From: a virus
Length of the DNA: 45,931 nt
Direction: 5' to 3' (one strand)
IMG/VR virus record: IMGVR_UViG_3300030328_002328
Span: 1-45,931 of that record
In this document: positions 7,582 through 16,200 of the stretch, piece after piece
Numbering within the stretch: position 1 is the stretch's first letter
Layout of the letters: every line of letters starts with the position of its first letter
Position numbers and translations under genes: made by a program
The notes under the pieces: model-generated
Databases searched by the model: none
What the model saw: only the letters and a program-made list of their open reading frames with translations
What the model was told of the DNA's origin: nothing

Positions 7582-8769
7582 ATGGATATAAAAGTAAGAG
7601 AAGTAACTGATGTAGAAGAGAAATCTACTCAACAAATAGAGCAAGAGCTTTTAGAAAAGCACGAGCAAAAACAAGAAGCTACTGAACAGCCTGTTGAGGC
7701 TGAGCAGGTGAAAGAGGAAGAAAAAGTACAGGAAGATGTACAGGAAGATATAAAAGAAGAGGAGGGAGTACAAGAAGAAATAAAAGAAGAGGCTGAAACG
7801 CCTCCAGTTGAAGAAGAGCCTCCGGCGTTTACACAGCCACCAGAGGTTAATGAAGAAGATGTTCTTTCATTTATTGAAAAAAGGTATGGTAAGGAAGTTA
7901 ACTCCATGGATGAGTTAATTAGCAAACGTGAGGAGGCAGAAGATTTGCCTGAAGATGTAGCGGCTTACCTAAAATATAAACAAGAAACTGGAAGAGGAAT
8001 GAATGATTACGCTCGTTTACAGCAAGATTATTCAGACTATTCGCCAGACGCTTTGCTTAGAGAATATTTAACAATAACAGAAGAAGGTTTAGATTCTGAT
8101 GATATTGATTCTTTGATGGAAGAGTTTACTTTTGATGAAGAAGTACATGAACCAGCGGAGATAAAAAAAATAAAGCTAGCAAAGAAAAAAGAGATTGCTA
8201 AGGCAAGAAAGTTTTTAAAACAACAGCAGCAACAATACAAACAGCCTCTTGAGTCAAGAGAAAGTTCTGCCACTGCTAATAACCAAGAACTTATTGAGTA
8301 TAGGCAATATTTAGAGAATGCTAAAACCCAGCAGGAACAAGCATCTCAAAAAAGGGAATGGTTTGTCAAAAAAAGCGACGAATTATTCACTCCTGAGTTT
8401 AAAGGTTTTAAATTCAAAATAGGAGAAGATGAGATGGTTTATTCCCCCGGTACAGCTGCGGAAATTAAAAAAACTAACGCCACTCCATTAAATTTAATTA
8501 ATAAATATTTGGACAGCAACGGTTTTATAAAAGATGCAGAAGGTTACCACAAGGCTTTAGCTCTCGCAATGAATCCTGAAAAATTTGCTCAGTTTTTTTA
8601 TGAACAAGGCAAGTCGCAGGCAACAGATGAAGTAATACGTAAAACTAAAAACGTCAATATGACAGAACGTAATGCTCCAGAGGTTTCTGTAAAATCAGGT
8701 TTTCAAGTTAAATCAGTCTCTCAGCCTTCAAGCCGAGGATTGAAAATAAAGAGTATAAAGAAAACTTAA
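7582..8769 (+). CDS. Scaffolding protein (probable)
   Basis: 395 aa. Residues 12-80 are an extreme Glu/Gln/Lys/Val stretch (EEEKVQEDVQEDIKEEEG), followed by an acidic helical middle and a Gln run near 212-218 (KQQQQQYKQP). The C-terminal ends basic (SSRGLKIKSIKKT). Acidic, coiled-coil, low-complexity proteins with a basic C-terminal capsid-contact tail between portal and capsid genes are characteristic scaffolds that direct prohead assembly. Short near-identical repeats in the acidic region suggest internal duplication. There is no protease motif, so I do not call a fused maturation protease. Confidence 0.7.
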   Translation: MDIKVREVTDVEEKSTQQIEQELLEKHEQKQEATEQPVEAEQVKEEEKVQEDVQEDIKEEEGVQEEIKEEAETPPVEEEPPAFTQPPEVNEEDVLSFIEKRYGKEVNSMDELISKREEAEDLPEDVAAYLKYKQETGRGMNDYARLQQDYSDYSPDALLREYLTITEEGLDSDDIDSLMEEFTFDEEVHEPAEIKKIKLAKKKEIAKARKFLKQQQQQYKQPLESRESSATANNQELIEYRQYLENAKTQQEQASQKREWFVKKSDELFTPEFKGFKFKIGEDEMVYSPGTAAEIKKTNATPLNLINKYLDSNGFIKDAEGYHKALALAMNPEKFAQFFYEQGKSQATDEVIRKTKNVNMTERNAPEVSVKSGFQVKSVSQPSSRGLKIKSIKKT

Positions 8770-8796
8770 TAATAAATTTTAAAATAAATAGAAATT

Positions 8797-10260
8797 ATGG
8801 CAGGACAAGTGAAAGCAACGCCAACGTATGCGTTGACACCGAGTTCAGAAAGAACTCCGACAGCTCAAAATTATTTAACTAATGCGGATTTCGATTGGTT
8901 AAATCAATACTTACCTGACACTTACGAGAAAGAGTTTGAGAGATATGGAAATAGAACTATATCTTCATTCTTAAGAATGGTAGGTGCAGAGATGCCTACG
9001 AACTCTGACCTTATTAAATGGGCAGAGCAAGGTAGATTACACACAAAATATACAAGTGTGGGAAGTGGTGCTTTGGTTAATGCTGACCAAGCAACTTTTC
9101 AAGTAAATGATGTATTAGACCCAGCTGCTGCTGAGCAGGTTATTAGAGTAGGACAAACAATTATGGTTGTTCAAAATGATGGCTCTGGTTCAAACAAAGC
9201 AGTAGTTAGTGCAGTAAATAATGCCGCTGGTGGTAGAGGACAGTTCACAGCTGACTTTTACGAAGCAGGTGGTTTAGTTACAGCAGGAACAGGGGTAGGT
9301 AACGCAGATGTTACTGTATTCATTTACGGTTCAGAATTTAAAAAAGGTACAGCAGGAATGACAGGTTCATTAGAAGCTAATGACTTCATTTTTGACAACA
9401 AGCCTATTATCATTAAAGATACTTACAATGTATCTGGTTCTGATATGGCTCAAATTGGATGGGTAGAAATTACTACTGAAGATGGAGCTACAGGATACCT
9501 TTGGTATTTAAAATCTGAGCACGAAACAAGACTTAGATTTGATGATTATTTAGAAACAGCAATGATTGAAACTGTGCCAGCTGAGCAAAACTCAGGTGCA
9601 GCTGCTATCTTAGGTAGCGCTGGTGGGGCAGCAGACCCAGGTGCTGGTTCTGATGGAATTTTCTACGCAGTTACGCAAAGAGGAAACATCTGGGATGGTG
9701 GTAACCCAACTACTTTAGCAGATTTTGACTCTATTATTAGTAGATTAGACAAGCAGGGAGCTATAGAAGAAAATGTAATTTTCGCAAACAGACAATTCAT
9801 TTTTGATATGGACGACATGTTAGCTGCTCAAAACTCTTATGGAGCGGGCGGTACTTCTTACGGTCTATTTGACAATGACGAAGAAATGGCTTTAAATCTA
9901 GGATTCTCTGGATTTAGAAGAGGTTATGACTTCTACAAAACTGATTGGAAATACTTAAACGACCCTACAATGAGAGGTGGTTTACCATCAGGTGCAGGTT
10001 CTGGTAAAATCAATGGACTATTAGTTCCAGCTGGTTCTACAAGTGTTTACGACCAAATTCTTGGTAAAAACGCTAAAAGACCTTTCTTACATGTTAGATA
10101 TAGAGCTTCAGAAACTGAAGACAGACGTTACAAAACGTGGATTACTGGTTCTGCTGGTGGTGCTGCGACAAGTGATGTGGATAACATGCAAGTAAACTTC
10201 TTGAGTGAAAGAGCTGTATGTACTTTAGGTGCAAACAACTTCTTCTTATTTCAAGATTAA
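8797..10260 (+). CDS. Major capsid protein
   Basis: 487 aa, between scaffold and decoration-type genes. The N-terminal segment (SSERTPTAQNYLTNADFDWLN) is followed by a helical block, then a long Gly/Ala-rich beta body typical of an HK97-fold shell protein. A probable insertion rich in GAGGTSYG and GSGGAA elements lies around residues 270-350. Codon use is noticeably GC-richer and more regular than in neighbours, as in highly expressed genes. A strong terminator directly follows the gene. No signal or membrane segment. The fold call is from layout, not structure. Confidence 0.8.
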   Translation: MAGQVKATPTYALTPSSERTPTAQNYLTNADFDWLNQYLPDTYEKEFERYGNRTISSFLRMVGAEMPTNSDLIKWAEQGRLHTKYTSVGSGALVNADQATFQVNDVLDPAAAEQVIRVGQTIMVVQNDGSGSNKAVVSAVNNAAGGRGQFTADFYEAGGLVTAGTGVGNADVTVFIYGSEFKKGTAGMTGSLEANDFIFDNKPIIIKDTYNVSGSDMAQIGWVEITTEDGATGYLWYLKSEHETRLRFDDYLETAMIETVPAEQNSGAAAILGSAGGAADPGAGSDGIFYAVTQRGNIWDGGNPTTLADFDSIISRLDKQGAIEENVIFANRQFIFDMDDMLAAQNSYGAGGTSYGLFDNDEEMALNLGFSGFRRGYDFYKTDWKYLNDPTMRGGLPSGAGSGKINGLLVPAGSTSVYDQILGKNAKRPFLHVRYRASETEDRRYKTWITGSAGGAATSDVDNMQVNFLSERAVCTLGANNFFLFQD

Positions 10261-10270
10261 TACTTAATTC

Positions 10271-10303
10271 AATAGGGGTACATAATAATGTGCCCCTATT
10301 TTT
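10271..10303 (+). terminator. Rho-independent terminator after the major capsid gene
   Basis: A 12-bp stem pairs 10271-10282 (AATAGGGGTACA) with 10289-10300 (TGTGCCCCTATT), with one T-G wobble and a 6-nt loop TAATAA, followed by more T residues. It sits 10 nt past the capsid stop codon and should end the scaffold-capsid transcript. Confidence 0.8.
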
Positions 10304-10333
10304 AAATTTTAAATTAAATTAAATTAAATAACA

Positions 10334-11164
10334 ATGGAAAAAGAAAAAGATATTCCTACACAGGAAACCAAAGAGGCGGTTAAAAAAAAGAAAAAAACTA
10401 AGCCTCAACCAAAAAAGTCTACTCCAAAATACGTAGACAAATCATATAAACTTACTAGAGAAACTGCTCCCTTATCGCTTATATTAGCGTCAAGACACAC
10501 GAACAGATTCCCTTTACTGCATTTCGATGAAGAAACAGGTATTAATAGGCCACTTCGATATGCAAGAAATCAAAACTCTCCTTTTCAGGATGAGCAAGAT
10601 GATAATGCAATTTTAGAACCTATCGTTTTTGAAGATGGGTTTTTATATGTGCCTAAAAACAACCAAGTCCTACAGCAATTTTTAGCTTTACACCCAGGTA
10701 ATGGGAGAATTTTTGTAGAAATAAATAAGGCTAAAGAAGCGGCTGAAATAGTGAGTGACCTTAATACAGAGGTGGACGCATTAATTGAAGCTAGACAATT
10801 AGACGTAGAGCAAGTAGAAAATGTAGCTAGAGTTTTATTTCAAAGAGATGTTACCACTGTAACTACATCTGAATTAAGACGTGATATATTAATCTTTGCT
10901 AAAAAAGACCCTGGAGGGTTTATGAGATTGCTTAAAGACCCTATGCTTAAGCTTAATGCTTCTATTCAAAACATAATAGATAAAGGTTTATTGCAGTTAA
11001 GAAATCAAAAACGTGAAGTGTGGTTTAATACCCCGTCTAACAAAAAGAAAATGTGTAATGTGCCTTATGGTGAAGACCCTATGTATATAATAGCATCGTT
11101 CTTTCAAAGCGATGATGGGCTTGAGTCGTTTAAACATTTAAAATCGTTAGCAAAAAATTCGTAA
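10334..11164 (+). CDS. Virion-associated protein following the capsid gene (276 aa), unassigned
   Basis: 276 aa. The first 35 residues are Lys-rich and disordered (VKKKKKTKPQPKKSTPK), then a mixed domain with FEDGFLYVPKNNQVLQQFL and a helical C-terminal half (about 130-276). I recognise no catalytic motif. Position after the capsid gene and before the neck genes suggests a head or head-tail joining protein. It starts after an A/T leader (repeated TTAAA units) with no visible -7 box, downstream of a terminator, so it may depend on read-through. Its TAA is the first three bases of the next promoter box. Confidence 0.55.
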   Translation: MEKEKDIPTQETKEAVKKKKKTKPQPKKSTPKYVDKSYKLTRETAPLSLILASRHTNRFPLLHFDEETGINRPLRYARNQNSPFQDEQDDNAILEPIVFEDGFLYVPKNNQVLQQFLALHPGNGRIFVEINKAKEAAEIVSDLNTEVDALIEARQLDVEQVENVARVLFQRDVTTVTTSELRRDILIFAKKDPGGFMRLLKDPMLKLNASIQNIIDKGLLQLRNQKREVWFNTPSNKKKMCNVPYGEDPMYIIASFFQSDDGLESFKHLKSLAKNS

Positions 11165-11169
11165 CTTTG
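11162..11169 (+). promoter_or_regulatory. Bacteroidota-type -7 promoter box (TAACTTTG) overlapping a stop codon
   Basis: TAACTTTG starts on the TAA stop of the 276-aa gene and lies 29 nt before the ATG at 11199. With the terminator at 11513 it would define a transcript carrying only the 93-aa protein gene. Confidence 0.55.
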
Positions 11170-11198
11170 CGATAAGTTTAACTATTAATTTTTTTACA

Positions 11199-11480
11199 AT
11201 GCAAAAATTTTTAAATATCCCAGTAACCGGAGAGCAATACCAGTTGGTAGCGATTACCGGAATTGTATTAATAGAGCAAGCATCTACTACTACAGTAACA
11301 ATTACATATAGAGGTGGTCAAGTAACCACTGTTACTCACGCAACAGCAGGTGCGGGAGATGAAACGCAAAGAGACACTATTGAATCCGCAGTTGTAGCAG
11401 CTTTAACTACTTCTTGGACAAACCCAGCGTATGATGTAGATAACCTACCTTATGCTGTAAGTGGAATTGCAGTCGCATAA
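11199..11480 (+). CDS. Small abundant virion protein, probable decoration protein
   Basis: 93 aa, rich in Thr, Val, Ala and Gly with alternating beta pattern (VAITGIVLIEQASTTTVTITYRGGQ) and no Cys. It is bounded by its own promoter-like box upstream and by a perfect terminator 33 nt downstream, so it is probably expressed alone and at high level. Small beta-rich proteins encoded just after the capsid gene are often capsid decoration or cementing proteins. No specific family was recognised. Confidence 0.6.
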   Translation: MQKFLNIPVTGEQYQLVAITGIVLIEQASTTTVTITYRGGQVTTVTHATAGAGDETQRDTIESAVVAALTTSWTNPAYDVDNLPYAVSGIAVA

Positions 11481-11512
11481 AGAAATATCCTTCCTTTACT
11501 ATCGACAGCGAG

Positions 11513-11544
11513 AAAGCACCCAAATCAGGGTGCTTTTTTATTTT
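11513..11544 (+). terminator. Rho-independent terminator after the decoration-like gene
   Basis: A perfect 9-bp stem pairs AAAGCACCC (11513-11521) with GGGTGCTTT (11528-11536) around the loop AAATCA, followed by a T-rich tail to 11544. A new -7 box begins 4 nt later at 11548, so this is a clean transcription-unit boundary. Confidence 0.85.
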
Positions 11545-11547
11545 GCT

Positions 11548-11555
11548 TATCTTTG
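11548..11555 (+). promoter_or_regulatory. Bacteroidota-type -7 promoter box (TATCTTTG)
   Basis: TATCTTTG directly follows the terminator T-tail and lies 16 nt before the ATG at 11572. It would restart transcription for the connector, ring and nozzle genes, and supports 11572 rather than any upstream start. Confidence 0.6.
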
Positions 11556-11571
11556 TATAAAACAAATTCAA

Positions 11572-12303
11572 ATGATAAATTCTGTTAGAAATACTGTGTT
11601 ATCTATCATAAATAAGAATAACTATGGGTATATATCTCCTAGTGATTTTAACTTATTTGCAAAACAAGCACAGCTGGATATTTTTGATGAATATTTTATA
11701 AGATATAATGAGCAAATCAATGAAGAGAACATGCGCTTGTCAGGTACAGGCTATGCGGATATAAAGCTCAGCTATGAAGAAGTTATTGATACATTTTCTA
11801 TTACTTCTTTTTTAACTCAAAAAACACAAAATGTTTTTTTCCTTCCTTCTGAAGCAACAACAGGTTCTGATTATTATTTACTAAATAAAGTTCTTTGTTT
11901 TTCAGGAGGAGTCTTAAAGGGGGAAGCGGAGAAAGTCACGCATAACAAGATAACGCTTCTTAATAGTTCACTCTTAACCACTCCCTCGACTACTTATCCA
12001 GCTTATACACAAGAGGCTAACGCTATATCAATATTTCCTAACACATTTAATGGAGTTAATGATGTGCAGGCTCAATATATTAGATATCCAAAAGACCCGA
12101 AGTGGACGTATGTAACTCTTTATGGGGGAGAGCCTTTGTTTGACCAAACACAAAATGACTTTCAGGACTTTGAGCTTCCTAAAGATGACGCAAACAATTT
12201 AGTAGCTAAAATATTGCAATATGCAGGGGTATCAATAAGAGAGGCTGATGTTTTTCAATTTGGACAAGCATCAGAACAACAACAAAATCAAACTAATATT
12301 TAA
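11572..12303 (+). CDS. Head-tail connector/adaptor-type protein
   Basis: 243 aa from the ATG at 11572. The frame stays open back to 11461, but that extension would cross the terminator and promoter, so the shorter form is chosen. The N-terminus (MINSVRNTVLSIINKNNYGYISPSDFNLFAKQ at about 1-32) is helical and followed by a beta-rich middle with a Cys-containing segment. The tail is Gln/Asn rich (EQQQNQTNI). The short N-terminal helical bundle plus beta domain, ahead of a tail-tube-type gene, suits a neck/ring protein of podoviruses. No motif fixes which ring it is. Confidence 0.55.
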   Translation: MINSVRNTVLSIINKNNYGYISPSDFNLFAKQAQLDIFDEYFIRYNEQINEENMRLSGTGYADIKLSYEEVIDTFSITSFLTQKTQNVFFLPSEATTGSDYYLLNKVLCFSGGVLKGEAEKVTHNKITLLNSSLLTTPSTTYPAYTQEANAISIFPNTFNGVNDVQAQYIRYPKDPKWTYVTLYGGEPLFDQTQNDFQDFELPKDDANNLVAKILQYAGVSIREADVFQFGQASEQQQNQTNI

Positions 12304-12305
12304 TT

Positions 12306-13220
12306 ATGGCATATATAAATCAAAAGAAATATTATACAAATGATGGTGTAAATCCCACCGATGCAAATTGGGGGTCATATCAGTACGTAAGTTTAGAGAA
12401 TATAGTTAAAAACTTTCAATTAATGTACGAGGGAAACCACGAGTTAATTAATAATATCAATAGATATCAGATATTATTTCACGCTAAACGTGGTATTCAA
12501 GAGCTTAATTACGACGCTTTTAAACAAATAAAAGCTTTAGAGCTTACAGTGTATGATGACCTGCGCTTTGTTTTACCTCCGGATTATGTAAACTGGGTTA
12601 AGCTTTATCTACTTAAAGATAATGTGCTAAGAGAGCTTACAGAAAATATACAAGTTCAATCAGCTACATCTTATCTTCAGACAGGGGCAGCCGATTTTAC
12701 TTATGACGGAGATAATAATGCAACAGTTATAGAGTCTACATTAGATACAGAAAGAAAAGATGGTTCATTAGAAAGTATTTATTTAAACGAGATAAATGAC
12801 CAAACTGTAAATCCTGAGTGTATCAACTGTAATAACGACTTATACAGAATTGGAGCTCGATACGGTTTAAATACAGAAACAGCTAATTTTAATCCTACTT
12901 TTACTATTGATAAAAAAGCGGGGGTAATAAATTTTGACTCTACTATGGCTAATCAAGATTGTGTGCTTCAGTATATTTCAGACGGAATGGAGAATGGTGA
13001 TGATAGTAGTGTTAATGTAAATAAACTTTTTGAAGAATACATTTACGCTTATATTAAATATGCTATATTAAACGGGAGGTTTGGTGTTCAGGAATATATA
13101 GTTAATAGAGCAAAAAAAGACAAGCAAGCTTTATTAAGAAACGCAAAAATAAGGTTAAGTAATATTCACCCAAGCAGATTATTAATGAACTTGAGAGGTG
13201 AGAATAAGTGGTTAAAATAA
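12306..13220 (+). CDS. Tail tubular/ring protein (T7 gp11 or crAss ring-like)
   Basis: 304 aa. The block RYQILFHAKRGIQELNYDAFK (about 54-74), then the segment LRFVLPPDYVNWVKL (about 86-100), and a C-terminal helical segment (about 230-290) with a basic end form a layout I associate with podovirus adaptor or ring proteins between portal and nozzle. A ring of such subunits would join the portal to the tail nozzle. It starts 2 nt after the upstream gene and ends 1 nt before the nozzle gene, so the three are co-translated. Specific homology to T7 gp11 or crAss ring proteins is inferred. Confidence 0.6.
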   Translation: MAYINQKKYYTNDGVNPTDANWGSYQYVSLENIVKNFQLMYEGNHELINNINRYQILFHAKRGIQELNYDAFKQIKALELTVYDDLRFVLPPDYVNWVKLYLLKDNVLRELTENIQVQSATSYLQTGAADFTYDGDNNATVIESTLDTERKDGSLESIYLNEINDQTVNPECINCNNDLYRIGARYGLNTETANFNPTFTIDKKAGVINFDSTMANQDCVLQYISDGMENGDDSSVNVNKLFEEYIYAYIKYAILNGRFGVQEYIVNRAKKDKQALLRNAKIRLSNIHPSRLLMNLRGENKWLK

Positions 13221-13221
13221 A

Positions 13222-16200
13222 ATGGCAAACATTCAAAGAAATTTTATAAGGGGACGTATGAACAAGAGCCTTGATGAAAGGCTCGTTCCTAATGGAGAAT
13301 ATGTAGATGCTTTGAATGTAAGGTTAGGTTCTACAGAAGAAACTGAAATAGGAGCTGTAGAAAATAGTAAAGGAAACATTCCTTTAACCACCCTTCAATA
13401 TGTAGATGGAACTGCTTTAAGCTCTCAAGCAAGATGTATAGGCGCTTTTGAGGATGGAGCGAATTTAGTGATATACTGGTTTGTACATGACCCCGCTTTC
13501 ACCCAAGGAGCTACAGGAAAATTAGATTTAGTTATTTCTTTTGATGTCGAAACAGGAGAGCTTATTTATCACGTAATAAGTATTGACAATGGAAATGGGA
13601 TAGACACTACTTTAAACTTTAATCCGAATTATTTAATAACTGGTGTTGACAAGATTGATAATCTTTTATTTTTTACTGACAATTACAATCCTCCAAGGGT
13701 TGTAAATATAAACCAAAACTATGGAGACCCAGCCTCTGGTACGGACTTAGACACTTTTAATCAAGATGAGATTTTAGTTGTTAAAAAACCTCCAACTAGC
13801 GCCCCTACGATTGAGCCATATTATGTATCCACAATAACAGATGCTTACTTAGAAGATAAAATGATTTGTTTTGCATATAGGTATAAATATGCAAACAACG
13901 AATATTCCGCTACCTCACAGTTTAGTGAGCCAACCTTTAATCCAGGGAATTTTGATTTTAGCGCAAATAGTTATTTAAATGAGGGGATGGTAAATCAAGA
14001 TAATGCGTGTAATATAACTTATAATACTGGAGGTAGTAGTGTGACTGATATACAATTATTATTTAAAGAGTCTGACAGCACTAGTATAAAAGTAATAGAA
14101 ACTTTTAATAAAAAAGAGCTTGGATATACAGACAACTCTCTTAGAACTTTTGCTTTTACCAACCGAAAAATATTTACGGTTCTTCCTAGCTCCGAGATTT
14201 TAAGATTATATGATAATGTGCCTCAAGTAGCTAAAGCTCAAACTTTAATGGGTAATAGGTTGATGTATGGGAACTATAAAGAAGGTTATGATTTAGTAGC
14301 CTCTGATGGAAGTAAGGTGTTGCTTGATTTTACAGCGGATTATAAGTCGGATGAGATATCTATACTCACCATCCCAGCTCATACAAGCGAAGGAGCGTTT
14401 ACTTTCACTCCCACTTCGGCTTCCAAATCTATTGCTAATAGTGTTTTAAATTTAGATTTAAGTAGTTTGGTGGCGGGGAGTTCTAAATTAAAAGCTGGCA
14501 CAGAGATTACAATAAATTTTGGGGTAACTTATTTTGCTAATGAGCTTAGCTCCGGGCTAGCACCAACTCCAACCCCCAGTGCTGCGGTGTACGAGTTAAC
14601 CTGGTCTTACACTCTAATAGAGGATTACGCCAATGTTGCTGCTTTTGTAAATAGCACCGATTTTCAAGAAAAAATAGGAACAGCTTCTACTATTCAAACA
14701 GTAACCAATGCGCAAGCAGGGATTGGGAATACTTTAACAGATGTTTTTAACAGAGCTATTCCTGAGGTCTTTGATGCTACATATAATGATTTACTCCAAA
14801 CCGGAATAACATCCTCCACAGCTAGCTCCCCCGCTAAAGGAGAACCTTTAACAGCATCTATAAGTAGTACCGCACCAAATACCGTTCAGATACATAACTT
14901 AGCTGCGCAATATACTGATAGCACTTTTACTTTATACTCTTATTATGGTATAGTAAATGAGACATGTAGTTTTAGGGAGAGCCTTAGTATTAAAAGTTTA
15001 CATAGTAACAGGGGATATGAGTTTGGGATAGTTTATATGGATGATTACAATAGAGCCTCTACAGCTTTAGTGAGTCCTTATAATGCTATAAACATCCCTT
15101 GTAGTAAATCAACTTCTCAAAATTATGCTCAGATTACTATTCCTACGAATCAAAAGCCTCCAAGCTGGGCAACCAAGTATAAGTTTGTGATTAAACCAAC
15201 AGCAGAAGCCTATAACACTATTTATAGTAATGTAGTATATAGAGACACTGTATCCAATGCAAGTTACTTTTTATTAGAAGGAGAGAATGCTAATAAAGTT
15301 GAGGCTGGAGATAGGTTGATAGTAAAAGCCGATTCTACAGGCCCGATGACTCGATGTATAACAGCGACAGTATTAGAAAAAGAAGCTCAATCAGCAGGGT
15401 TTATTACTATTTATGATGCGGCAGGGGCGTCAATTGAAGTTATAGGTGGGGTTTATATGAAAATGAATGCTTCTAATTTCACCTCTATTCAAGACCCTGA
15501 TGCAGTTATAGCTGTTGACCCCGTGAAAGCAACATGTGGTACATCAGACGATATATCTGTGGTATCCTTTCCTTTTTTTACCACAGTAAATAGAGCTTCA
15601 CCTTTGACATCTACTTACGATGTTTATGACGTGCCAGTAGGAACAAGAATAGTAATGAAGGTGGAGATGCAAAGAAATGGAACAGGTACAGGTGAAGGTA
15701 CAGGTAGACGTAATTATATATTAGAACAAACCCTTACTGCATCTACAAGCTATACCAATATGGCGGACTGGTTTGTGGGAGACAATGTAGCTAGTATATT
15801 AAATAATGGAGTAAAAAACCCAGGTGAACTGCAAACAATAAACAACGTTTTTATTACACCTCAAGTTACAACCGGAGCAGTGCCTTTTACGACTCAAGGA
15901 AGAAATTTTGCGTGTAAAACAACAACAGAATTAAACGCTTCTACATATTTTGGTGGAGGGTCTACCTCTCCTTTAAATTTTAATGATGATTTTTATTATA
16001 GAATCTACGAGGACAGTAGCACTCAAGATACAAATGGAAACAATTTAATTTATCTTTTAGTCTCTGGTTCTAAAGCTATAGGGGATACTCCTAATGGTAA
16101 ATCTATAGTAGATGTTTCTTTTACAGTATACCGAGGAGATTCCGCTACTTATATATTTGAAACAGAGCCCGAGGATGCCCTGCCTGATGTATGGTATGAA

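Noticed and set aside
7582-7925. Acidic repeat region taken as a CRISPR-like or regulatory repeat
   Set aside because: Repeats are short, imperfect and in frame with a Glu/Gln-rich scaffold; they are protein low complexity.
10176-10184. Perfect DnaA box (TGTGGATAA) inside the capsid gene
   Set aside because: Single site in a coding region, with no cluster nearby; expected by chance and not a credible origin on its own.
11461-11571. In-frame N-terminal extension of the connector gene
   Set aside because: It would run through a perfect terminator and the -7 promoter box; the ATG at 11572 fits much better.
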